A stretch of DNA of 64,000 nt from Secundilactobacillus odoratitofui DSM 19909 = JCM 15043 (lineage in GTDB: Bacteria; Bacillota; Bacilli; Lactobacillales; Lactobacillaceae). A program made the translations under genes and the position numbers. Positions 40,284-49,251 of the stretch are shown here, piece by piece. Below the pieces are notes generated by a model that was given only the letters and a program-made list of their open reading frames with translations, was not told the origin of the DNA and did no database searches. How positions within the stretch are numbered: position 1 is the first letter of the stretch; the number at the start of each line of letters is the position of its first letter. The stretch is from the NCBI RefSeq assembly GCF_001434895.1, contig NZ_AZEE01000001.1, positions 1 through 64,000 of the forward strand, in the 5' to 3' direction.

Positions 40284-40931
40284 ATGTCAGATATTTTTCT
40301 CACGCTCAAAGCAGCAGGTCAACATGAACTGGTGATCAAAAAATCTCAGTTTATTTGTTCACTACAGCGGGTTGAAACTGCCGCAGCAGCGGATCAATTT
40401 ATCGCCGAAATCAAAAAGGCGAATGGTAAAGCTAATCATAACTGTTTTGCCTACATGATTGGCGAACATGATCAGATTCAACGAGAAAGTGATGATGGTG
40501 AGCCTTCAGGAACAGCTGGTGTCCCTATTTTGGAGGTCTTAAAGCGGCTCGAACTTCATAATGTCTGTGCCGTTGTCACCCGTTATTTTGGTGGTATCAA
40601 GCTTGGAGCTGGCGGTCTGATCCGGGCATACAGTAATGCAACCTCCAAAGCCATCGAGCAAGTGGGTATCGTGTCATTAGTGCTACAAACCGCGATTCAA
40701 ATCACTGTCAGCTATGCTAATTTGGACAAGCTCAACTACTATCTAACACAGCAAGCCATCAGCATTACTCAAACGGATTACACTGACCAAGTTCAAGTGA
40801 CAATTGCGGTTGATACAGCCAATCTCGACGATGTTCAAACCAACATCACCAATTTATTGGCTGGTCAGGTCAGTTTTAAAATTGGTGACGAAAGCTATCA
40901 TGAAGTTGATATGCCCCTATACCAAGAGTAA
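40284..40931 (+). CDS. yigZ: YigZ/IMPACT family protein
   Basis: A 215-residue protein of the YigZ/IMPACT family. The N-terminal domain carries the signature KANHNCFAYMIG...ESDDGEPSGTAG and TRYFGGIKLGAGGLIRAYS; a small C-terminal ferredoxin-like domain follows. The start at 40284 has GGAG upstream and is preferred to a frame beginning inside comFA. Divergent from comFA, as in many lactobacilli. Function is not settled. Confidence 0.93.
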   Translation: MSDIFLTLKAAGQHELVIKKSQFICSLQRVETAAAADQFIAEIKKANGKANHNCFAYMIGEHDQIQRESDDGEPSGTAGVPILEVLKRLELHNVCAVVTRYFGGIKLGAGGLIRAYSNATSKAIEQVGIVSLVLQTAIQITVSYANLDKLNYYLTQQAISITQTDYTDQVQVTIAVDTANLDDVQTNITNLLAGQVSFKIGDESYHEVDMPLYQE

Positions 40932-41051
40932 TCTGCGACAAACTCAAAATTCACATCAGTGTGAACTGAGCCCACAGATATAACACGTTCGACGGCTAGT
41001 CACTCACTAAAGCAAGTCAAAGCGTGCCAATGCCAATTTGAAACATCTAAC

Positions 41052-41102
41052 AAAAATAGCAGCGTAAAGAATTTCGGAAATAAATTCTCTACGCTGCTAT
41101 TT
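41052..41102. terminator. Bidirectional terminator between yigZ and tagO
   Basis: A long stem (about 41055-41073 with 41083-41101, one mismatch) is flanked by AAAAA and TTTAAA. It closes tagO on the minus strand and probably yigZ. Confidence 0.75.
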
Positions 41103-41124
41103 AAAATTAATCATCAGTATTAAG

Positions 41125-42219
41125 TTAGTGTGAATTTTTAGAGGTTGTCCCTTTAACCAGCTTTTTGATCCAATTAAGGAGTGGCTGCCGATTCGTTCCA
41201 ACCAGCCCGATAGCTTCAACAAACAACTCCAAACCAATCAAACTGGCGATCGTTAAACTGATAGTGCCCCATTTCGGTGAAATTGGGTATAGCAGTGAAA
41301 TGAAAGCAAAGATCAGTGCAATACCATAAATCACTAAGACTGTTTGTCGATGTGTCAGACCCATCTGCATCAGTCGGTGATGTAGATGGTGCTTATCCGC
41401 GTGTGAAATCGGTTGTCGGTTTAACGTCCGTCGCAAAATGGCGTAAACCGTGTCCGTGATGGGGACACCTAAAATAATGACCGGGATGATCATGGTAATA
41501 AAGGTCACATTTTTTAAGCCATAGAGCGAAAAGACCGACATCATGAATCCGATAAATAGAGAACCCGTGTCACCAAGGTAAATTCTCGCCGGAAAGAAAT
41601 TGTAAGGTAAGAAGCCCACCATTGCAGCAACTAAGGCAAAAATAATGATGCCAACAAAGGTGTTCTCAACGTTCAAAAAGAACAGTCCGGTAATCCCCAT
41701 GGTTGATAAGGCAATAATGCCAACACCTGTAGCCAGCCCATCAAGACCATCAATTAGATTAACCGCGTTGGTAATCGCTAAAATCCAAATCCAGGTAACC
41801 GGCAAACTCCACCACCCTAGGGAAATCATCCCAACAAACGGGATCGTTAGGTGGCTCATTTTAACCCCAGCCGCAAAATAAACAACTAAGGCCGCTAATG
41901 AAATCCCAAACACTTTTTGGCGCGGTTTCAATTCAAAGATATCGTCAATCATCCCTGTTAGGATAATCACACACTCACCGCCGAAGACTCCCCAAAGCTG
42001 ACGCGTGGGAATCTGTTGACGCAATAAGAAAACTGTCGCAAAGGTATAGGCTAGAAAAATCGCTAACCCGCCCATCGTCGGCATTGGTACTTTATTGACC
42101 CGTCTAGCATTGGGATTATCAATTGCGCCCAGTCGAAAAGCAAGTTTACGGACGAAGGGCGTCAAGATTGCGGATAAAATCATAGTCGCGACTAGACTGA
42201 CGATGATTTCAAATTTCAT
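41125..42219 (-). CDS. tagO: Undecaprenyl-phosphate GlcNAc-1-phosphate transferase TagO
   Basis: Polytopic membrane enzyme of the MraY/WecA family, 364 residues with about ten to eleven helices, that makes C55-PP-GlcNAc for wall teichoic acid or other wall glycopolymers. Catalytic loops are visible: DDIFELKPRQK, NAVNLIDGLDGLATG, YLGDTGSLFIG and HADKHHLHHRL. ATG start at 42219 with AGAGGA upstream. Single gene with a strong promoter, divergent from lrgA. Confidence 0.93.
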   Translation of the reverse strand: MKFEIIVSLVATMILSAILTPFVRKLAFRLGAIDNPNARRVNKVPMPTMGGLAIFLAYTFATVFLLRQQIPTRQLWGVFGGECVIILTGMIDDIFELKPRQKVFGISLAALVVYFAAGVKMSHLTIPFVGMISLGWWSLPVTWIWILAITNAVNLIDGLDGLATGVGIIALSTMGITGLFFLNVENTFVGIIIFALVAAMVGFLPYNFFPARIYLGDTGSLFIGFMMSVFSLYGLKNVTFITMIIPVIILGVPITDTVYAILRRTLNRQPISHADKHHLHHRLMQMGLTHRQTVLVIYGIALIFAFISLLYPISPKWGTISLTIASLIGLELFVEAIGLVGTNRQPLLNWIKKLVKGTTSKNSH

Positions 42220-42252
42220 AGAAAATTCCTCTCTTCACGACGCATTGGTACT

Positions 42253-42281
42253 ATTATACAAATCGCTTTCATGAAACACAA
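42253..42281 (-). promoter_or_regulatory. Promoter of tagO with cre-like sequence
   Basis: TTGTGT (42276-42281) and a consensus TATAAT (42253-42258) are 17 nt apart on the minus strand. The spacer holds ATGAAAGCGATTTGT (42258-42272), which fits the degenerate cre pattern WTGNAANCGNWNNCW except at the second-last position. Confidence 0.65.
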
Positions 42282-42395
42282 TCATGCCAAGCGAAATTCT
42301 TTGAACAACCAGCTCACCCTTGAACAATATTTGTTCTCTTTTGCTGATTTCACAAGGCTTTAGAGATTAAAATACAACCCTCTATGTCTAATACC

Positions 42396-42424
42396 TTGCG
42401 TTTAAAGGTAAAAGTCATTATACT
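42396..42424 (+). promoter_or_regulatory. Promoter of lrgAB
   Basis: TTGCGT (42396-42401) and TATACT (42419-42424) are 17 nt apart, about 70 nt upstream of lrgA. Confidence 0.6.
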
Positions 42425-42436
42425 GTAAATGTGAAG

Positions 42437-42450
42437 TGAAAGCGCTTCGC
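42437..42450 (+). promoter_or_regulatory. Candidate CcpA (cre) site of lrgAB
   Basis: The sequence tgaaagcgcttcgc has the palindromic cre core AAGCGCTT and lies about 6-20 nt downstream of the predicted transcription start, a position where CcpA blocks elongation. The outer arms match imperfectly. Confidence 0.55.
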
Positions 42451-42494
42451 AAGTTTGTGAAAAGTTATCTATATTTTGAAAGGAGTGTTTACCC

Positions 42495-42941
42495 ATGGCA
42501 AGTAATCAACAAGCTGCCAAAACTTCGGAGGTTGAACACGAACCGGCGCCAATTTTGCAACAAATGGCAATTTTTGCGACTGTTCTGTTTGTCTCTTCAT
42601 TGATTTCACCATTATTCCCCAAGTCGTTTCCTGTTCCAACACCGGTTATTGGTTTAGTTTTGATGTACGTGCTCTTGGCATCACACATTATCAAGCTGTA
42701 TCAAGTGGAAAAAATGGCTGATTTCTTAATTAGCTTGATTGCCTTCTTGTTCGTCCCATCTGGGATCCAAATGGCTAATTCACTGAACGTCTTCACTGAC
42801 GGCGGTGCGATGACTGGGGTTATGTTGATTGTCACAATCATCTTAGCAACCATCATCCTGTTAGTCGTAGTGGCTTACACAACTGCTGGATTTATGGCCA
42901 TCAGTCGTAAAGTTTTCCACAAGAGTACAGATGTCGACTAA
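42495..42941 (+). CDS. lrgA: LrgA/CidA-family membrane protein (PftA-like)
   Basis: Small polytopic membrane protein of 148 residues with about four helices (from residue 25), of the LrgA/CidA family. With LrgB it forms the pair first called antiholin-like; in B. subtilis (PftAB) and Streptococcus mutans the pair moves pyruvate. The N-terminus has a longer charged tail than usual. ATG at 42495 with GAAAGGAG upstream. The cre-like site in the leader fits a role in overflow carbon. Confidence 0.85.
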   Translation: MASNQQAAKTSEVEHEPAPILQQMAIFATVLFVSSLISPLFPKSFPVPTPVIGLVLMYVLLASHIIKLYQVEKMADFLISLIAFLFVPSGIQMANSLNVFTDGGAMTGVMLIVTIILATIILLVVVAYTTAGFMAISRKVFHKSTDVD

Positions 42942-42979
42942 TTTGGTACCGTTTCTTATTAAAGAAAGGAATGAGTTAA

Positions 42980-43747
42980 ATGAATTGGGCCCCGTTTTTA
43001 GGTAAAGCTGTTGCAAATCCAGCTTCCGCACCGCTTTTATTCTTTGGTATTTTCTTGTCACTCATCGTTTTTCTAATTGGCCAATATTTATTTAAAATTT
43101 CAAAAGGGTTCTTCCTGTTTCAACCATTATTCGTTGGGATGGTCCTAGGTATTTTCATTTTATGGCTTATGTCAAAATGGTTAGGTGTATCCTTACCAGA
43201 CTTCTACACGCAGGCTTACAAACCAGGTGGCGACCTGCTATTCTGGTTCTTGAACCCAGCCACGATTGCGTTTGCCATCCCGCTTTATCGCCGGAACGAC
43301 GTTGTTAAAAAATTCTGGCTTGAAATTGTGCTATCATTAATTGTTGGTTCTATTATTTCATTGTTCGTTATTTACTACGTTGCCAAGATCTTCGGCTTGA
43401 ACAACTCGATGATCGCATCAATGTTGCCACAAGCTGCAACGACTGCGATTGCGATGCCAATCTCTGGTGCTATCGGTGGTGTACCTGCCGTTACTGCCAT
43501 GGCATGTATCTTAAACGCCGTCTTGATTTACGCCTTAGCTGACTTCTTGATCAAGATCTTCCGTTTGAACAGCGATCCCGTTGGTGCTGGACTTGGTTTA
43601 GGGACTGCCGGACACACGGTTGGTTCTGCCAAAGCCGTTCAACTTGGTTCAGTTCAAGGTGCGATGGCTTCCATTGCGGTGGTTGTCATCTCAATTGTTA
43701 TTGACTTAGTTGTACCGACCTTCGCTTCAATGATGGGTCTCCACTAG
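42980..43747 (+). CDS. lrgB: LrgB-family membrane protein (PftB-like)
   Basis: Polytopic membrane protein of 255 residues, LrgB family, partner of the upstream lrgA (38 nt away). Conserved family segments are PATIAFAIPLYRR, LPQAATTAIAMPIS and GLGTAGHTVGSAKA. ATG at 42980 with AAAGGAATG upstream. Followed by a strong terminator. Pyruvate transport is inferred from characterised relatives; older annotation as murein hydrolase regulator is less likely. Confidence 0.88.
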   Translation: MNWAPFLGKAVANPASAPLLFFGIFLSLIVFLIGQYLFKISKGFFLFQPLFVGMVLGIFILWLMSKWLGVSLPDFYTQAYKPGGDLLFWFLNPATIAFAIPLYRRNDVVKKFWLEIVLSLIVGSIISLFVIYYVAKIFGLNNSMIASMLPQAATTAIAMPISGAIGGVPAVTAMACILNAVLIYALADFLIKIFRLNSDPVGAGLGLGTAGHTVGSAKAVQLGSVQGAMASIAVVVISIVIDLVVPTFASMMGLH

Positions 43748-43782
43748 TCGATAGCGTATTAGATAACACATCGGTTAATTAA

Positions 43783-43827
43783 AAAAATAGCCACTGTTTC
43801 GACGTGATCGAAACAGTGGCTATTTTT
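43783..43827 (+). terminator. Terminator of lrgAB
   Basis: A perfect 19-bp stem (43783-43801 with 43809-43827) with a 7-nt loop ends in TTTTT. Confidence 0.9.
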
Positions 43828-43996
43828 GGTTCTATATACTATCTCTTAATTAACAGATTCCCAATTTACAATCAAACGGTATCATTTGCACTTTAATGCT
43901 GTGAACCTTTCAGCAAGTTAATCCACTCAATTTAGCCACCCTATCAGCCGTTTAGATCAAGGACTAGTCGCCACCTCTAAAAGTCATCGACCTAAC
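43828..43996. other. Gene-free stretch between two terminators
   Basis: Between the lrgB and kimA terminators I see no gene, promoter or repeat. The region from 43748 to 44055 as a whole has no gene and holds only the two hairpins. Confidence 0.6.
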
Positions 43997-44046
43997 AATT
44001 AAAATCGCGTAGATGCCCAAATTTAAGCATCTACGCGATTTTAATT
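43997..44046. terminator. Terminator of the kimA-like gene
   Basis: A perfect 20-bp stem (43997-44016 with 44027-44046) with a 10-nt loop; the arm includes an A/T run so it works in both directions. It lies 10 nt after the gene's stop. Confidence 0.88.
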
Positions 44047-44055
44047 AACTGTTAA

Positions 44056-45891
44056 CTAGCGTTTCAGGTGGTAACTATAAGTTGAAACGATAATGTTTTC
44101 TCGTGTATTTAAAGCGGTTCTGAGGCGCAATGCCGTTTGGTTATGCAGTACGTTTTGCCATGGCCGGCGTGGTACGAACTGCGGTACCAAAACCGTTGTG
44201 GTAAAGTTGCGTTCTGCCGCCCGTTTCGCAATCACATCACAGAATCGCAACGTTGGCGTGATGATTGACCGGTAAGACGAATGAATGTCGACAAACCGAA
44301 CGTCTGGGAACTCAGCCTTAAACTTTTGCGCTGTTTTATGTTCTTTACGTGGATTCTCGTCAAACGAAACGTGCATGGCAATCACATAATCACCCACGGA
44401 ACGCGCATAGTCAATTGCATTGGCTGTAACTTGCGTCACGTTGCTGACTAACACGATTACCGTTGCGCCATCGTAATGGTGGTTAACTGACGCGCTTTGC
44501 GCAGTGACCTTTAGCTGATGGGCAACATTCATGTAGTGTAAATGAATGCGGTAGAACATGTAATAAAGTGCCGGCATCACGATCAAGTAAGGCCAGACAT
44601 TACTGAAACGAAGGAAAAACAGTGACACAACTAAGCCAAGTGAGATGAACGCACCAAGAAAGTTGATTGTCGCCTTCAATGGCCAAGCACCTTCACGAAC
44701 ACGTAACCAGTGCCGAATCATCCCGGACTGTGACAGGGTAAATGGTACGAAAACCCCCACAGCATACAGCGGAATCAGTAAACTGGTTTGACCGTGGAAG
44801 ATGAGGATCAATACGATGGCACCCAGAGCGAGGGAAATAATCCCGTTTGAGTACCCTAACCGATCACCACGATCTAGATAGGCGTGTGGCAAAAATTTAT
44901 CCTTTGCAAGGTTGTAAGCCAAAATTGGAAAGGCTGAAAAACCGGTATTTGCCGCAACTGCCAGGATCATCGCTGTCGCTAATTGTAAAATGTAGTAAAT
45001 CAAACCGTGACCAAACACAGCGGCCGCAATCTGTGACAGCACCGTGTTATCAGCCATTGGTCGAATACCAAGGTAATAACTTAAGAAGGTGATACCACCA
45101 AAGAAGACACCTAAGATAGCTGCCATGATTGCCAGTGTTGCACTGGCATTATGGCTCTTAGGCTTATGGAAATTTGGTACCGCGTTACTGATGGCTTCAA
45201 CCCCAGTCAGAGATGATGACCCGCTTGAAAAGGCCCGTAAAAACAGAACCAAGGTCATTCCTTGAACCGGGGCACCGATTGGCGCCGCCGCATGATACGT
45301 GATTTGACCCGTCACAATTTCAAAGAAGCCCCAACCAATCATTGCAATAATCATAACAATGAAAAGATAGACCGGAATGGTTAAGAAGGAAGCCGATTCC
45401 CGTAACCCCCGTAAGTTCAGTCCCATCACTAAAATTACAATAATGATCGAAATGCCAACCGTGTGTGTTCTTAACGCCGGTATGGCTGAAACAATGGCAT
45501 CAGTACCAGAAGTAACGGAAACCGCAACGGTTAACATGTAGTCAACCAATAACGATCCTCCAGCAACCAACCCAGCTGGTTGCCCCCAATTCGTGGTCGC
45601 CACCACATAAGCGCCGCCCCCAGATGGATAGGCGTGGATAATTTGCTGATACGACAGTGTGATTGCAAATAATAGCACTAAGACCAAGGCTGCGGCCCAA
45701 AGTTGGTATACCAAGGCTGCGGCAGATAAGGTGATCAGCACCGTCGTAATTTGTTCGGTCCCATATGCCACTGAAGAAAGTGCATCAGAGGACAATAGTG
45801 CCAATGCTTTAAACTTCGTTAAGGCCTGGCCGCCCTCTTCTGTGGTCTTCAGCGGTTTCCCAATCAGGACCCGCTTCAAATAACGCCACAT
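44056..45891 (-). CDS. kimA: KimA-like potassium importer (APC family)
   Basis: A 611-residue membrane protein with about twelve helices and a C-terminal cytosolic domain (about 450-610). The N-terminus (FKALALLSSDALSSVAYGTEQI, quoted in part: LSSDALSSVAYG) closely resembles B. subtilis KimA (YdaO), a high-affinity potassium/proton symporter inhibited by c-di-AMP. The start is ATG 45891 with AAAGGAG upstream; the frame extends further but without a ribosome site. Monocistronic with a long leader. The match to KimA is from recalled family features; other APC permeases are possible but less likely. Confidence 0.8.
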   Translation of the reverse strand: MWRYLKRVLIGKPLKTTEEGGQALTKFKALALLSSDALSSVAYGTEQITTVLITLSAAALVYQLWAAALVLVLLFAITLSYQQIIHAYPSGGGAYVVATTNWGQPAGLVAGGSLLVDYMLTVAVSVTSGTDAIVSAIPALRTHTVGISIIIVILVMGLNLRGLRESASFLTIPVYLFIVMIIAMIGWGFFEIVTGQITYHAAAPIGAPVQGMTLVLFLRAFSSGSSSLTGVEAISNAVPNFHKPKSHNASATLAIMAAILGVFFGGITFLSYYLGIRPMADNTVLSQIAAAVFGHGLIYYILQLATAMILAVAANTGFSAFPILAYNLAKDKFLPHAYLDRGDRLGYSNGIISLALGAIVLILIFHGQTSLLIPLYAVGVFVPFTLSQSGMIRHWLRVREGAWPLKATINFLGAFISLGLVVSLFFLRFSNVWPYLIVMPALYYMFYRIHLHYMNVAHQLKVTAQSASVNHHYDGATVIVLVSNVTQVTANAIDYARSVGDYVIAMHVSFDENPRKEHKTAQKFKAEFPDVRFVDIHSSYRSIITPTLRFCDVIAKRAAERNFTTTVLVPQFVPRRPWQNVLHNQTALRLRTALNTRENIIVSTYSYHLKR

Positions 45892-46114
45892 GTTATTTAC
45901 TCCTTTTCGACGAATAACAGCTATCGACCACAACACTGCATAATCGATAGCTCCATCCGCACAAGACTATTAAGTTTGATTCAATACAATAATTGCATGC
46001 AAAATCAATTGGTATTGTACACCAATCTGGCAGCAAATACTATTGAATTTCAATTCTTATTTCAAGTGACCGCTGAAGTAACCAGACAGTGACACTGTTC
46101 AATCAATTCTATCT
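45892..46114 (-). other. Long structured leader of the kimA-like gene
   Basis: About 217 nt separate the predicted transcription start from the ATG. The RNA can form several hairpins: ACAGTG/CACTGT, TTGGT/ACCAA, and AGCTATCGA/TCGATAGCT (within 45920-45953) just before the ribosome site. I could not find the conserved blocks of the ydaO c-di-AMP riboswitch that precedes this gene family elsewhere. Confidence 0.4.
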
Positions 46115-46143
46115 GTCATAAATTCAGTTAACGGTGTTTTCAA
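46115..46143 (-). promoter_or_regulatory. Candidate promoter of the kimA-like gene
   Basis: TTGAAA (46138-46143) and TATGAC (46115-46120) are 17 nt apart on the minus strand. The -35 is 5/6 and the -10 is 4/6. Confidence 0.5.
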
Positions 46144-46195
46144 CCAATAAATAGCCTACTCTCCTGTGATCAAACGCTCATCCTTTGACAGAAAC

Positions 46196-46225
46196 AAAAA
46201 AACCACTCCTGAGAGTGGTTTTTTT
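46196..46225. terminator. Terminator of groESL
   Basis: A perfect 13-bp stem (46196-46208 with 46213-46225) with A- and T-runs at its base, 16 nt after the groEL stop. Confidence 0.9.
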
Positions 46226-46240
46226 GTCTAAAGATGCTAA

Positions 46241-48204
<1,964 letters not shown>

Positions 48205-48239
48205 TTGAATCCCTCCAATAAATCTAAAGTTTAGCACTG

Positions 48240-48266
48240 TTAGCACTCATCTAACATAAGTGCTAA
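48240..48266 (-). promoter_or_regulatory. CIRCE operator (HrcA)
   Basis: TTAGCACTC, nine bases, then AAGTGCTAA: the HrcA inverted repeat with a single mismatch. An extra partial copy, ttagcact, lies at 48231-48238. Confidence 0.95.
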
Positions 48267-48277
48267 TCACAATAACT

Positions 48278-48306
48278 ACTATAAAATGTTTCGTTTTCAA
48301 TTGCAA
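48278..48306 (-). promoter_or_regulatory. Promoter of groESL
   Basis: TTGCAA (48301-48306) and TATAGT (48278-48283) are 17 nt apart on the minus strand, directly upstream of CIRCE. Confidence 0.8.
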
Positions 48307-48325
48307 GTAATTTAACCAATTCTAC

Positions 48326-48365
48326 AAAAAAACTGACCAATTCTCGTTTTAGAGTCATGGTCAGT
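48326..48365 (-). terminator. Terminator of rex
   Basis: The arms actgacca (48332-48339) and tggtcagt (48358-48365), with further inner pairing, are followed on the minus strand by a run of T. Confidence 0.8.
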
Positions 48366-48381
48366 CAAGTTAAAAATAGCG

Positions 48382-49020
48382 TTAAACCTCTTCGTTATAG
48401 TGATCGAGGAAGTAAATCAAAGTTTGCAATTCATTGGTTAAATCAACGTTTTGAACCCGCACATTAGATGGCACGGAAACCCGAAGTGGGGTAAAGTTTA
48501 AAATCCCCCGCACACCACCAGCAATTGCTTCATCGGTAACGTCTTGCGCATTCGTTGCTGGCACCGTCAAGATCACGATTTTAATCTGTTGGTCTTCCAG
48601 TTGCTTGCGCAGTTCAGCCATTGGGTAAATTGGTACACCACTTTTAACGGTGTTGGCCAATTCTGGCTTAACGTCAAAGGCAGCGCTGATTCGGACATTA
48701 CTGTTTTGGTGGAAGTTAAAGTTTAACAGTGCGTTACCTAAGTTACCAACCCCGATTAGGGCGGCGTTGGTAAGCTTATCTTGGTTCAAAATTTTCTTGA
48801 AGAACTTCAATAAGCTTTCAACGTCATAACCGTAACCACGCTTACCTAACGCACCAAAATAAGAAAAGTCGCGTCGAATTGTGGCAGAATCAACTTTGAC
48901 TGCTTCAGAAAGTTCCGTTGAAGAAACCCGCGTCTTATCTGCGTCACGTAAAATATTCAAATAACGATAATAAATTGGCAATCGTTTTGCCGTTGCTTTT
49001 GGAATCTTTGTTTCACTCAA
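48382..49020 (-). CDS. rex: Redox-sensing transcriptional repressor Rex
   Basis: NADH/NAD-ratio sensor that represses fermentation and redox genes. The 212-residue protein has an N-terminal winged helix (about 1-80, [14 protein letters not shown]) and a Rossmann domain with GVGNLGNAL near 90. TTG start at 49020 with AAGGAGG upstream. Lies between groESL and the ABC-F gene, the same order as in B. subtilis (ydiH). Possible Rex half-sites are seen in its own upstream region. Confidence 0.96.
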   Translation of the reverse strand: MSETKIPKATAKRLPIYYRYLNILRDADKTRVSSTELSEAVKVDSATIRRDFSYFGALGKRGYGYDVESLLKFFKKILNQDKLTNAALIGVGNLGNALLNFNFHQNSNVRISAAFDVKPELANTVKSGVPIYPMAELRKQLEDQQIKIVILTVPATNAQDVTDEAIAGGVRGILNFTPLRVSVPSNVRVQNVDLTNELQTLIYFLDHYNEEV

Positions 49021-49145
49021 GTCTCATTTCCTCCTTGTGAATTTTCACGAATTAAATGTTAGCCATTTTTTATCACAACTTGTTTTTCTTTAAATTTAAG
49101 ATTGTGAAATCACCATTCCTGTACATTGTAGCATATTCATCGAAT

Positions 49146-49163
49146 TTGTGAAATAATTTTCAA
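49146..49163. promoter_or_regulatory. Candidate Rex-binding site
   Basis: ttgtgaaataattttcaa fits the Rex dyad TTGTGAA-N4-TTCACAA except for two positions in the right arm. Further TTGTGAA or TTCACAA half-sites are at about 49035, 49104 and 49224. Located between rex and the divergent ABC-F gene. Confidence 0.4.
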
Positions 49164-49213
49164 TAAAAAATGCACAAACAACTGATGAGACTATCCGACC
49201 ACCACCTAATAAT

Positions 49214-49221
49214 GGTAAAAT
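49214..49221 (+). promoter_or_regulatory. Extended -10 of the ABC-F gene
   Basis: TGGTAAAAT (from 49213) is a good extended -10 about 30 nt before the start codon; no clear -35. A TTCACAA half-site follows at 49224-49230. Confidence 0.4.
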
Positions 49222-49251
49222 AGTTTCACAATAGAAAGGTAGCTGAACAAC

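Noticed and set aside
45892-46143. c-di-AMP (ydaO) riboswitch upstream of kimA
   Set aside because: Searched by eye for the conserved blocks and did not find them; left as an open question in the findings.
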